From Cryomorphaceae bacterium (lineage in GTDB: Bacteria; Bacteroidota; Bacteroidia; Flavobacteriales_D; Cryomorphaceae), in the NCBI GenBank assembly GCA_003565555.1, contig PXBH01000031.1, forward strand, positions 1 to 45,032: DNA of 45,032 nucleotides, in the 5' to 3' direction. Shown here piece by piece: positions 1 to 8,330 of the stretch. Under the pieces are notes generated by a model that did not search any database, was not told the origin of the DNA, and worked only from the letters and a program-made list of their open reading frames with translations. The translations under genes were made by a program, and so were the position numbers. Position 1 is the stretch's first letter. Each line of letters starts with the position of its first letter.

Positions 1-4
1 ATTA

Positions 5-24
5 TCGCGCCCTCCGGGACGCGA
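5..24 (-). other. Small GC-rich hairpin at window edge
   Basis: Read on the minus strand this is an 8-bp stem (TCGCGTCC pairing with GGGCGCGA, including one G-U pair) around the loop CGGA. The plus-strand RNA would have a C-A mismatch instead of G-U, so a minus-strand transcript fits better. No T-run follows before the window ends, so its role cannot be assigned. It may belong to the next gene to the left. Confidence 0.4.
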
Positions 25-47
25 TGATCCCAAAGGGGGGAGGCTTT

Positions 48-171
48 CAGTAAAATCCGCTCCCGCTTCGCGTGAGCATTTTTTGTATCCCATGATTTCT
101 CCTCAAGCGGAGCTTGGGAGAAATCATGGGATACAAAAAATCCTTCCGCCATGGGCGGAAGGATTTTACTG
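48..171. repeat. Nested inverted repeats downstream of tRNA-Gly
   Basis: Three levels of symmetry are visible. The outer arms are 48-58 and 161-171 (CAGTAAAATCC and its exact reverse complement, 11 bp). Inside them, 79-102 and 117-140 form a perfect 24-bp inverted repeat (arm begins TTTTTTGTATCCC), and its 14-nt spacer contains a further 5-bp pair, 104-108 with 112-116, closing a GGA loop. Smaller hairpins sit at 59-77 and 141-163; the latter is the probable tRNA terminator. No reading frame here looks coding. It could be a fold-back duplication, a cruciform site, or part of a dispersed repeat family. The symmetry is read directly; any function is unknown. Confidence 0.85.
137..167 (-). terminator. 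Rho-independent terminator of tRNA-Gly
   Basis: A perfect 10-bp stem (141-150 with 154-163) has a 3-nt loop and is flanked by A- and T-runs that extend the pairing. On the minus strand the stem is followed by six T residues, directly downstream of tRNA-Gly. Its ascending arm AAAATCCTTCCGC recurs in the terminator after tRNA-Leu at 33157-33188. The T-run is also the end of the 24-bp inverted repeat, so the two structures compete for bases 137-140. Confidence 0.85.
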
Positions 172-244
<73 letters not shown>

Positions 245-284
245 GTTGTCGAATTCAAAAGAAAACTCCTTTCGAATCGGAGGA

Positions 285-292
285 CAAAAGTA
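285..292 (-). promoter_or_regulatory. Candidate -7 box for tRNA-Gly
   Basis: The minus strand reads TACTTTTG, a full match to the Bacteroidota -7 consensus TAnnTTTG, 40 nt before the mature tRNA 5' end. No TTG is seen at the ideal 19-20 nt upstream spacing, so only half of the promoter is supported. Confidence 0.5.
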
Positions 293-324
293 AAGAATTC
301 TCCCCAAACAGCGAAAAGAAAAAT

Positions 325-2946
325 TTACTTCCCGCTGATTTTTTTGATTTCATTGAGTTTCATGAGCGCCTCGACGGGCGTGAGAGAATTGATGTCCATT
401 TGGGTAATCTCATCTCGAATTTGCTCCAAAATGGGATCGTCGAGTTTGAAGAAACTCAATTGCATGGGGTCTTCGGGCTTGCGCTTTTCGGAAGCATCGG
501 GCATGCTGCCTGCGTGAGATTTTTCGAGGCGCTCCATGATTTGGTGCGCCCGAGTCACCACTGAGACGGGCATTCCCGCCATGCGGGCCACGTGGATCCC
601 AAAGCTGTGTGCGCTGCCGCCCTCCTTGAGTTTTCTCAAAAAAATGACCCGATCACCCACTTCCTTCACGCTCACATTGAAGTTTTTGATCCGCTTAAAA
701 ATCGCAGCCATCTCGTTAAGCTCATGGTAATGCGTAGCAAACAAGGTCTTGGCTCGGGCATCCTTGCGTTCGTGAATGTACTCGGCTATGGCCCAAGCGA
801 TGCTCACTCCGTCGTAAGTGCTCGTGCCGCGACCTATCTCATCGAGCAATACCAGGCTGCGTGATGACAGGTTATTGAGAATACTGGCCGTCTCGTTCAT
901 CTCCACCATAAATGTCGATTCGCCGGAGGAAATATTGTCGCTGGCGCCCACCCGCGTAAAGACCTTATCGACCACTCCTATTTTGGCTGACGCTGCCGGG
1001 ACGTAGCTGCCGATTTGTGCGAGAATCACGATCAGGGCTGTTTGCCGGAGCAATGCAGACTTCCCCGCCATATTCGGGCCGGTGATCATCATAATTTGCT
1101 GCTTTGCATTGTCGAGGTACACATCGTTGGCCACGTATTCCTCGCCCGCGGGCAGGTGCCGTTCGATGACGGGATGCCGGCCCGCTTTGATGTCGAGTAC
1201 ATGACCTTCTGACATTTCGGGCCTGCAATAATTGTATTCCTCGGCCGCTTCTGCAAATCCGCAAAGGCAGTCGAGCTCGGCAATGCGGCGCGCATTGAGT
1301 TGAATCGGTTCGATGTAGCGGGCCACAGCCTCCACCAGTTCGGAAAAAAGCCTGAGCTCCAAGGCGGAAATTTTTTCTTCGGCGCCCAGAATTTTTTGCT
1401 CATAGTCTTTGAGCTCGGGGGTAATATACCGCTCAGCGTTTACCAAAGTTTGCTTGCGCACCCAAGCTTCCGGCACCTTGTCTTTATGGGTATTCCTGAC
1501 CTCGATGTAGTAGCCGAATACATTGTTGAAGGCTATTTTCAGCGACGTGATTCCGGTGGCTTCCGATTCGCGCTTTTGGATCGCGAGCAGGCGGTCCTTG
1601 CCTTTTGCGGTAATCTCCCGCAACTCGTCGAGTTCCGGACTCACGCCCGGCGCAATCACACCTCCTTTAGCGACTTGGGCCGGGGCATCAGGGGACAGCT
1701 CGCGCGCTATGCGGTCCACCACGGATTTGCAGGGGTTGAGCTGTTCCGAAATTCGCGTCAGCAAATCGGCTTTCTCACCCGCAAGGATCTCCCGAATCGG
1801 TCGCATCGCCGCAAGTGAACGCTTGAGCTGAAGTACCTCTCTGGGCTGAATTCTGCCGACTGACACTTTGGAAATCAACCGCTCCACATCACCGATTTTC
1901 TCGATGTGGCCTTTAATATCGGCACGTTTCTCTGAATTCCCTCTGATGCAGGCCACGGCCGCATGTCGTTCTTTCACCTGTGTGAGCTGCTTAAGCGGGA
2001 GTACCAGCCAGCGCTTCAGCAATCGGCTGCCCATGGGCGATACCGTTCGGTCGATCACATCGAGCAGCGAATAGGCCCCGTCTCCGAGCGGACGGATAAG
2101 CTCCAGGTTGCGGATGGTAAATCGGTCGAGCCAAACGTAATTGTCTTCGTCCACCCGCGACAGCGATGACACGTGCGCCGTTTTCTCATGGTGCGTTTCC
2201 CGCAAATAATGCAAGACCGCACCCGCGGCAATGACCGCGCAGTCCATTTCCTCCACTCCGAAGCCTTTCAGACTCTTGGTTTTGAAGTGCGTCAAAAGTA
2301 AATCGTAGGCAAAATCTTTGGTAAACACCCAGTCATCCAGCCTGAAAGTATTGTATTTCCCGCCGAATGCATCCTGAAACTTTTCTTCGTAATTGCGTCT
2401 GAACAAAACCTCGCCGGGGTTGAACCCCTGCATCAACTTGTCGATGTAGGGGAGGGAGCCCTCGGCAGTCATAAATTCACCCGTGCTGATATCGAGCAAA
2501 GCCAGCCCTGCCCGATTTTGATGAAAATGTACGGCAGCCAGAAAATTATTGCTTTTGTGGTCGAGCACCTGATCGTGGTAGGAGAGGCCGGGAGTAACCA
2601 GTTCCGTAACGCCGCGTTTCACGATGGTTTTGGTAGCTTTCGGGTCTTCCAGCTGATCACAGATTGCCACGCGGTATCCCGCCCGAACCAGCTTCGGCAG
2701 ATAGGTATCCAGAGCGTGGTGGGGAAAACCGGCCAGCTCTACGTGGCTTGCAGCTCCGTTTTTGCGCTGCGTCAGCACAATCCCAAGCACCTGAGCTGTC
2801 TTCACCGCATCCCCGCCGAAGGTTTCGTAAAAATCTCCGACCCTGAACAGCAGCAAAGCGTCGGGGTATTTCGCCTTTACGGCGGAATACTGTTTCATCA
2901 GGGGCGTTTCGCCGCCATCCTTTTTCTTTGTTTTCTTTGTTGCCAA
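325..2946 (-). CDS. mutS: DNA mismatch repair protein MutS
   Basis: MutS recognises base mismatches and small loops and, with MutL, starts strand-directed repair. The protein is 873 residues, normal for the MutS1 family. Near the N-terminus the mismatch-binding motif appears as [12 protein letters not shown]. Towards the C-terminus are the ABC-type ATPase motifs: Walker A in [11 protein letters not shown] and Walker B/signature in [13 protein letters not shown]. The frame is open from an ATG at 2982, but family alignment favours the TTG at 2944-2946, which gives a Lys-rich start (MATKKTKKK) leading into ETPLMKQY as in relatives; the twelve extra residues from the ATG look unrelated. It is divergent from the methyltransferase at 3031 with a very short shared promoter region. 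tRNA-Gly follows on the same strand. Confidence 0.95.
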   Translation of the reverse strand: MATKKTKKKDGGETPLMKQYSAVKAKYPDALLLFRVGDFYETFGGDAVKTAQVLGIVLTQRKNGAASHVELAGFPHHALDTYLPKLVRAGYRVAICDQLEDPKATKTIVKRGVTELVTPGLSYHDQVLDHKSNNFLAAVHFHQNRAGLALLDISTGEFMTAEGSLPYIDKLMQGFNPGEVLFRRNYEEKFQDAFGGKYNTFRLDDWVFTKDFAYDLLLTHFKTKSLKGFGVEEMDCAVIAAGAVLHYLRETHHEKTAHVSSLSRVDEDNYVWLDRFTIRNLELIRPLGDGAYSLLDVIDRTVSPMGSRLLKRWLVLPLKQLTQVKERHAAVACIRGNSEKRADIKGHIEKIGDVERLISKVSVGRIQPREVLQLKRSLAAMRPIREILAGEKADLLTRISEQLNPCKSVVDRIARELSPDAPAQVAKGGVIAPGVSPELDELREITAKGKDRLLAIQKRESEATGITSLKIAFNNVFGYYIEVRNTHKDKVPEAWVRKQTLVNAERYITPELKDYEQKILGAEEKISALELRLFSELVEAVARYIEPIQLNARRIAELDCLCGFAEAAEEYNYCRPEMSEGHVLDIKAGRHPVIERHLPAGEEYVANDVYLDNAKQQIMMITGPNMAGKSALLRQTALIVILAQIGSYVPAASAKIGVVDKVFTRVGASDNISSGESTFMVEMNETASILNNLSSRSLVLLDEIGRGTSTYDGVSIAWAIAEYIHERKDARAKTLFATHYHELNEMAAIFKRIKNFNVSVKEVGDRVIFLRKLKEGGSAHSFGIHVARMAGMPVSVVTRAHQIMERLEKSHAGSMPDASEKRKPEDPMQLSFFKLDDPILEQIRDEITQMDINSLTPVEALMKLNEIKKISGK

Positions 2947-3030
2947 AAGGCAGAAATTTCGGTGCAGACGCGAAAATACCAAACCTCTTCCGGTTCACCA
3001 CCCCGCAGCACCACCGTATTTTCACATCTT

Positions 3031-3573
3031 ATGAACAGAAAACGCAGTACAGAAGCCCTCAACCGTCCGAGTATTGATGATTACGCGAACCTGCCGAAAC
3101 TACCTGTTTACGTGGTATTGGACAATGTGCGCAGTGCGCAAAACGTGGGTTCATTTTTCAGAACCATGGATGCTTTCCGATGTGAAGCGCTGTTCTCGTG
3201 CGGCATTACACCTGCTCCGCCACACCGCGAGATCAATAAGACTGCACTGGGCGCCACTGCCACCGTAAGGCACGCGCACTTTAAAAATACGGCTGATTGC
3301 CTCGACGCCCTTCGGAAACTCAATGCCGCAGTCTACGCTGTGGAGCAAACAGAGCATTCGACAGGCTTGGAAAATTTTCAGGCTCCGCAGGGCCGACCGC
3401 TGGCGCTCGTATTCGGCAATGAAGTGGACGGTGTAGATCAGGAAATCATCAACCGTTGCGAGGGCAGCATTGAAATTCCGCAATTCGGAACCAAACATTC
3501 GCTGAACATTGCCGTATGCGGAGGGATCATACTGTGGCAGCTTGCCGGTTTAAAACTCAGCAGAACTGTATGA
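3031..3573 (+). CDS. SpoU/TrmH-family RNA 2'-O-methyltransferase
   Basis: This 180-residue protein belongs to the SPOUT class that transfers methyl from S-adenosylmethionine to a ribose 2'-OH in tRNA or rRNA. The three SpoU motifs are visible: NVGSFFRTMDAF (motif 1, with the conserved Asn and Arg), ALVFGNEVDGV (motif 2) and SIEIPQFGTKHSLNIAVCGG (motif 3, with the Ser-Leu-Asn of the cofactor knot). The length fits the short TrmH/TrmL-like group that lacks an N-terminal RNA-binding extension. The frame is open much further upstream, but that part lies antisense to mutS and reads like a shadow, so the ATG at 3031 is chosen. Which nucleotide it modifies cannot be decided here. Confidence 0.88.
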   Translation: MNRKRSTEALNRPSIDDYANLPKLPVYVVLDNVRSAQNVGSFFRTMDAFRCEALFSCGITPAPPHREINKTALGATATVRHAHFKNTADCLDALRKLNAAVYAVEQTEHSTGLENFQAPQGRPLALVFGNEVDGVDQEIINRCEGSIEIPQFGTKHSLNIAVCGGIILWQLAGLKLSRTV

Positions 3574-3617
3574 GGTAGTGCGAATTTTGTATATTTCGCC
3601 GCCCTAATAGAGCACCC

Positions 3618-4577
3618 ATGTTGAAGGGAATAAAAGGAATCTATATTGCTTTGATTGTATGCGTACTGAGCGGAAGCTCAGCGTTTGGCCAATACTTCGG
3701 ATCAAGAGCGACCTACTGGAAAAATTCGCGGCACACCATAAGTTTCGGACTCGGTGCGGCCAATTTTCTCGGAGAACTGGGCGGAAGGGACCAAATCGGC
3801 TCTGACTTTATCTGGGACCTCGAACTGTCGAAAACCAGACCCTCACTGATGGTGAACTACCGGTACCAGTTCGGTGCGGTTCTCTACGCGCGGACACAGT
3901 TTTCATTCGGGTATGTGGCCGGAAATGACGCGCTTACCGAAGAAACCTTTCGCAGAAACAGAAATATCCATTTCCGATCGCCCATCTTCGAATTGGCGGG
4001 TATGCTGGAAGCGGAAATCATCAATTTGCGCAGTAAAACGCGCTACGGTGTAGGAGGTAAAAAGAGCGCTTTCGAAGGTCTCAGCCTTTTCGCGGTTTTG
4101 GGCGTAGGCGTTACGAGATTCAATCCTCAAGGCAATTTTGAAGGAACTTGGTACAACCTGCGGCCGCTGCGCACCGAGGGGCAGGGCCTCGAAGGCGGTC
4201 CCGAGCCTTACTCGCTCTTCACTGCTGTGATTCCCATGGGCTTCCGTATAGGTTATGAAGTGAATAAGGAATGGTCCTTCGGCCTGGAGCTTATGCACCG
4301 CATTACTTTCACAGATTACATGGATGATGTAAGCGGCGATTACTACAACAACGATGAGCTGAGAATGCAGGTGGGAGACCTTTCGGCCCACTTCGCCGAT
4401 CCGAGCCTGGGTGAAGTGCGCGGCCAAACCGCCGAAGGGCAGCAACGCGGAAACCCGGACAACAATGATTCCTACATGTTCGCTCATATCACGGCGACAT
4501 ACACCTTCAATCAGAAGCGGTTCAAGCGCTCGCGCGGCCGTGTCACCAAGCGCCGTTCGAGAAGGGTAGTATTCTGA
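3618..4577 (+). CDS. DUF6089-type secreted/outer-membrane barrel protein
   Basis: This 319-residue protein has a clear signal peptide (hydrophobic residues 7-22, cleavage near SSAFGQ). The rest alternates polar and aromatic residues in beta-barrel style, with GLGAANFLGELGG near the start, which is characteristic of the DUF6089 family of Bacteroidota. It has a strongly basic tail (RSRGRVTKRRSRR) before the stop, unusual for a barrel that normally ends in an aromatic residue; here the last residue is Phe. It stands alone, 44 bp after the methyltransferase. Its function is unknown; a structural outer-membrane or cell-surface role is inferred from sequence style only. Confidence 0.75.
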   Translation: MLKGIKGIYIALIVCVLSGSSAFGQYFGSRATYWKNSRHTISFGLGAANFLGELGGRDQIGSDFIWDLELSKTRPSLMVNYRYQFGAVLYARTQFSFGYVAGNDALTEETFRRNRNIHFRSPIFELAGMLEAEIINLRSKTRYGVGGKKSAFEGLSLFAVLGVGVTRFNPQGNFEGTWYNLRPLRTEGQGLEGGPEPYSLFTAVIPMGFRIGYEVNKEWSFGLELMHRITFTDYMDDVSGDYYNNDELRMQVGDLSAHFADPSLGEVRGQTAEGQQRGNPDNNDSYMFAHITATYTFNQKRFKRSRGRVTKRRSRRVVF

Positions 4578-5212
4578 TCCTTTCGCGCCGGCGGCATATT
4601 AAGGTTCTGTTATTTTTCTTCGCCTGTCGTGCGTGTGGTGTTGCTATCGCACAACCATCCTTTTTGTCATAAAAAGACCCCGGATTCTTCGGGCCATGAA
4701 CGAACCGCCGAAGCCGCATCGGACCCGCCGAGCAAGAGCCGACCGAAACCTATCACAACAAAACTGAGCAGAAAGCTTTCCGCATGAACCGAACACTCCG
4801 TGGTCGCTACGCGCTTGCATCACCTCGAGAGAGGATATTCGGGCGATCAGTTAGTCCCGGCCGGCATTCCGGCGCCCGAGAAGGAGCGAGATCAAACCGT
4901 AACGGGCGGACATTGAATTCCGCCGGCGATAGAGACAGGTCTGAAACGCGCGTGCCGCGCCTAAAGCGCAAATGTCCGGAAGACAGCCTGTGCAGACCTT
5001 GTAACCTTCAGGTAATACTTCCGCTCAGCCCCCGCCATACCCTCCCGGCAGATGATTCATCCGGCCGAACGCATGCACAAACCGGACAATTTCGGATGGC
5101 AGTACAGAGGGTTACAATATTAAGGGCTTCGGAGTGCTCCGCAGCCATCTTTGCGGGCATGACTGTACGAAGTAATTCCGCCGACCCCGGAGAAACGGAC
5201 ACTCCGTCAACG
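4578..5212. other. Long intergenic stretch without a recognisable gene
   Basis: About 635 bp separates two convergent genes. The only sizeable frame, 4784-5224, encodes an Arg/Ser-rich 146-residue product with no domain, no hydrophobic pattern and a stop inside the terminator hairpin, so I do not accept it as a gene. A modest hairpin is present at 5125-5146. I see no match to tmRNA, RNase P RNA, SRP RNA or 6S RNA landmarks. It may be a gene remnant or hold an unannotated RNA. Confidence 0.5.
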
Positions 5213-5246
5213 AAAAAGGGCTGACTCTGCGGAGTCAGCCCTTTTT
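5213..5246. terminator. Bidirectional terminator
   Basis: A 15-bp perfect stem (5213-5227 with 5232-5246) encloses the loop TGCG, with five A on one side and five T on the other, so it can act in either direction. On the minus strand it closes the OmpA/TPR lipoprotein gene, whose stop is 23 bp away. Confidence 0.9.
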
Positions 5247-5268
5247 CAATGAGGTAACCGAATTCTGC

Positions 5269-6975
5269 TTACTTGATCTCGTTTTGGAAATTCCTGAACT
5301 CGAGATCTTCGGCAGCCTTCTCTTTCAAGGAGGCATCGATGGCATAGGCGGCCTTGAGGCTGCTGCCCACCGTGGCGGCATCATTTGAACGCGCCGCGAT
5401 CACGGCCTTCAGATAATGACCTTCGGCCGAATCTTTTTGATCTGATTCGTTGAGTGTGCTCATGGCAGCATCATTGTTTCCGCTCAGCACATAAGCCAAT
5501 GACTTATTAAAGGTGCTGAAGCCCGACATGTTCTGCACGGCAGAAGCATACTTACCGTTTTGAATATCGATGATTCCCATATTGTAGTTCACTTCATTAC
5601 CGGCGCCGGCCGCCTTCTCCAGGTGCTTCATAGCTGCCTGACGGTCCCCGCCGAGTCGCTTGATGATTCCGATATTGTTGTGCACTTCGGGGCGTTCCTC
5701 TTTCTCCAGGGCCTTATTGAACATGGTTTCGGCCTGAGAAACTTCGTTTTTCATCAGATGGATCACGCCCATATTGTTGTAAGCGCGGTAATCATCACTG
5801 TAGGTCTGCGAAGCTTTTTCATAGATACTGAACTGCTCATTCATATCGTCCGTCAGGGTAGCCGCGTAGAGCATTTCCTCCACGTTGAGTGAATCGGCGT
5901 TCTCAGAGCGCGCAAGGGCGATAATTTGCTCATCGGTACGTCCGGTGATTTCGTAGCTCACGGTGATTTGTGATCTCCGCAATTCGGGAAGAATTTTGTC
6001 GGCGATTTCTTCATATGTGGCTGCCAAGTTTCTGATCTCCTGCTCGCGTTTGGTATTGTCGCTGTACATTTCGAGAATGCGCAGAATGAGTTCTTTGTCG
6101 GTGATGTCGGAAGCTTTCATTTTTTGCTTGAATCCTTCCCAGTCTTCTCCTTTCGGCTTCAGCTGAAAGAATGCGTCTGCATCAAATTTCATTTTGTGCT
6201 TGCGCATCAGGTTAGAAACAGCGCGCTGCGCAGACTTTGCGCGGTCAGAGGCCAAGTTTTCATTGAGGCTGATTTCGCCTTCGGGAGATGCATACGCTTC
6301 AATCGCGGCGCTGTTGAAATTATGGTCGCCGGCAGTACCGTTCTCCTTCAGGTAGGCGTCGAGGGCTTTCACATCCTCTGTGCGCAACTCTGAGGGGCGC
6401 ACCACTGAAGAATTGACGAGGTAATTGATCACCGCATAAGCCGTGTGCGAGGTCACTTGTTGAAATTGGTCTTTTCCCAAAACGGGTTTGTCATCGCTCA
6501 TGACCATGAAGGGGGTGGTAATTACACCGTCGGCGAGTTTATAGGGCTCAAAATCTTGCGACTTGTTTCCCAATATGCCTTTGATATGAAGCATGAGGTC
6601 TGAATCTTTCATCTCGGGGTCGTAGGCAATCTTATCTACATAGGTAAAAGTTTTGCCGCTCTCATAAGGAATCACCGTGGCATTGCCGGGTGCATCCACC
6701 CCTTGAAAGGTTTCGGTTCTGTACTCCGCACTTCCGCCCTCAAACTCGAGTTTGGGGGTAAATTCTACCATGGCTTTCTTGTTGAAATACTTCCCCGGAA
6801 ATTTTCCGTTGATGTTAATTTCCACACTATCGCCGCTTACGATCAATGGATTCGGCTCCAGATCATAAGTGATCGTATCTGCATACTTCGCCATCTTACC
6901 CAAGCCGCCGCAAGCGGTAATAAACACGCCGGCGATTGCGATGAGGGCGATTGTTTTCAGGTTGTGGTGCTTCAT
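5269..6975 (-). CDS. Lipoprotein with OmpA-like region and TPR repeats
   Basis: This is a 568-residue envelope protein. The chosen start (MKHHNLKTIA) gives a lipoprotein signal with lipobox ITAC, so Cys22 would be lipidated; starting at 7041 would add 22 residues and spoil it. Residues about 30-190 look like a beta-rich domain. Residues about 225-260 carry an OmpA-like peptidoglycan-binding pattern (EAYASPEGEISLNENLASDR, with the conserved Ser, Leu, Asn, Ser and Arg). Residues about 380-530 form tetratricopeptide repeats (for example AYNNMGVIHLMKNE and VHNNIGIIKRLGGD). The design suggests a periplasmic scaffold anchored to membrane and cell wall. It resembles PorE-like proteins in parts, but with a different domain order and no beta-propeller seen. 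It is monocistronic, with its own terminator. Confidence 0.8.
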   Translation of the reverse strand: MKHHNLKTIALIAIAGVFITACGGLGKMAKYADTITYDLEPNPLIVSGDSVEININGKFPGKYFNKKAMVEFTPKLEFEGGSAEYRTETFQGVDAPGNATVIPYESGKTFTYVDKIAYDPEMKDSDLMLHIKGILGNKSQDFEPYKLADGVITTPFMVMSDDKPVLGKDQFQQVTSHTAYAVINYLVNSSVVRPSELRTEDVKALDAYLKENGTAGDHNFNSAAIEAYASPEGEISLNENLASDRAKSAQRAVSNLMRKHKMKFDADAFFQLKPKGEDWEGFKQKMKASDITDKELILRILEMYSDNTKREQEIRNLAATYEEIADKILPELRRSQITVSYEITGRTDEQIIALARSENADSLNVEEMLYAATLTDDMNEQFSIYEKASQTYSDDYRAYNNMGVIHLMKNEVSQAETMFNKALEKEERPEVHNNIGIIKRLGGDRQAAMKHLEKAAGAGNEVNYNMGIIDIQNGKYASAVQNMSGFSTFNKSLAYVLSGNNDAAMSTLNESDQKDSAEGHYLKAVIAARSNDAATVGSSLKAAYAIDASLKEKAAEDLEFRNFQNEIK

Positions 6976-7097
6976 TTCGAGAGATTGTTTTTTTGAAGAA
7001 AAGCTGATTCTGTCCTTGTTTTTCAGGCTGCAATAATACACATTGTTTTCGAGATAGAGAAAGGGGTTAACTTCTTTTGTTCACCACCAAAACACCC

Positions 7098-7733
7098 TTA
7101 AACTACCTGATGATGAACCCCTTTTTCGGCAGGCGCCTCAATAATCGAAAGGATGGATTCGAAATCCGGGCGGTTCTGAACGAAATCTATGTTCGATGTA
7201 TCGAGCAAATGGATCCTCATTTGGCCGCTTTGCTTCCGCAAAAAATCGAGGTATTGCTGCTGTAGATTATCGAGATAGTCGGGCGCTATATTCTGTTCGT
7301 ACCGCCTGCCGCGGCGCCGGATATTGCGAAGCAGTTTATCAACGGGTGCGTATAAATAGATAAGAAGATCGGGTTTGGGAATCCTGTCAAACATGATGTC
7401 AAAAAGCTGCCGGAAAAGCTTGTATTCATCGGGACCGAGGTTGGTCTTCGCGAAGATCACGGATTTACTCAGGAAGTAGTCGGAAACCGTGAGGTTTGCA
7501 AAGAGGTTCGGGCCGGCGGCGTCGGTATTGAGTTGGTGAAAGCGATCGGCGAGGAAGGAAAGTTCGAGGGGAAATGCATAGCGCTCCGGCTCGCGGTAGA
7601 ATTTCGGCAAGAAGGCATTGTCCTCGAAGCCTTCCAGCAGCAACTCGGCGCCGTAGTGCTCGGCCAGCATACGAGAAAGGGTTGTTTTTCCCGCACCTAT
7701 ATTGCCTTCGATTGCAATAAAACTATGCTCCAT
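7098..7733 (-). CDS. Deoxynucleoside kinase (HPPK-linked subfamily)
   Basis: The enzyme phosphorylates a deoxynucleoside at its 5' position in the salvage pathway. It is 211 residues. The P-loop is GNIGAGKTT at residues 10-18, and the LID-type arginine run is RRRGRRYEQNI. The Asp-Arg-Ser motif usual in the dCK/dGK family is replaced by VSDYFLSKS, unlike the second kinase at 13394. The start ATG at 7731-7733 lies inside folK, giving an 11-nt overlap with the folK stop and so probable translational coupling. An upstream in-frame start at 7778 would lie deeper in folK and adds a non-homologous basic leader. Substrate (dA, dG or other) cannot be told from this sequence. Confidence 0.88.
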   Translation of the reverse strand: MEHSFIAIEGNIGAGKTTLSRMLAEHYGAELLLEGFEDNAFLPKFYREPERYAFPLELSFLADRFHQLNTDAAGPNLFANLTVSDYFLSKSVIFAKTNLGPDEYKLFRQLFDIMFDRIPKPDLLIYLYAPVDKLLRNIRRRGRRYEQNIAPDYLDNLQQQYLDFLRKQSGQMRIHLLDTSNIDFVQNRPDFESILSIIEAPAEKGVHHQVV

Positions 7734-8235
7734 CGTATTGTTTAATTCCAAGCGCTCCTCCCGGCACCTTTTCCGCAAGGTCCCTCACTGTACTCCCGAG
7801 AACGGGGTGAACGAAATCGGGCGCAATTTCCCGCAAAGGAAAGAGCACAAAACTACGCAATTCTGCGCGGGGGTGCGGCACGATTAAATCTTCCGTTGCG
7901 ATGACCTTATCGCTGTAAAAAATAATATCAATGTCAATTTCTCGGGCGGCATAACCCGACACGGGCGAAGATTTCCCCTTCCGGCCGCAGCGCAGTTCCG
8001 TCGCTTCGGCAAACAAGCGCAAGGCTTCGGGACGGAGCTGTGTGCGGTAACTGCAAGCCATGTTCAGGTAGGGGCGGTCATCGGTGTATCCCACAGGGTC
8101 GGTTTCCCACAAGCTGCTCACTTCGACGATTTCTCCTTTTTGCGAAAGGGCGGAAAGCGCACAATCCAAATGTGCACGGCGGTCACCGAGATTGCTCCCC
8201 AAGGCGAGATAAACTTTAACAGGCGGTATCACCAT
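7723..8235 (-). CDS. folK: 6-hydroxymethyl-7,8-dihydropterin pyrophosphokinase
   Basis: HPPK transfers pyrophosphate from ATP to 6-hydroxymethyl-7,8-dihydropterin in folate synthesis. The 170-residue protein shows the family opening VYLALGSNLGDR, the middle motif VGYTDDRPYLNMA (family: P-Q-x-x-F-x-N) and the metal-binding signature REIDIDIIFY, with both catalytic aspartates present, followed by LIVPHPRAELRSFVL. Its 3' end overlaps the kinase start by 11 nt. It is divergent from sppA across 95 bp. Length and motif order are typical of the stand-alone enzyme. Confidence 0.95.
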   Translation of the reverse strand: MVIPPVKVYLALGSNLGDRRAHLDCALSALSQKGEIVEVSSLWETDPVGYTDDRPYLNMACSYRTQLRPEALRLFAEATELRCGRKGKSSPVSGYAAREIDIDIIFYSDKVIATEDLIVPHPRAELRSFVLFPLREIAPDFVHPVLGSTVRDLAEKVPGGALGIKQYDGA

Positions 8236-8330
8236 GCATCCTCCGTTTAAAGCGCCCCCCGACCTCCCGTGTAAAAAAACACGCCCGAACCGAAAAGGCG
8301 CAGTAAATTCGCTTCAAAGAAACAACAATA

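Noticed and set aside
2518-3030. N-terminal extension of the SpoU methyltransferase
   Set aside because: Lies antisense to mutS and has no methyltransferase features; the ATG at 3031 gives the family-length protein.
4578-5212. tmRNA, RNase P or SRP RNA
   Set aside because: None of their conserved landmarks was found on either strand.
4784-5224. Frame of 146 residues
   Set aside because: Arg/Ser-rich, no domain or hydrophobic pattern, and it ends inside a terminator hairpin; treated as non-coding.
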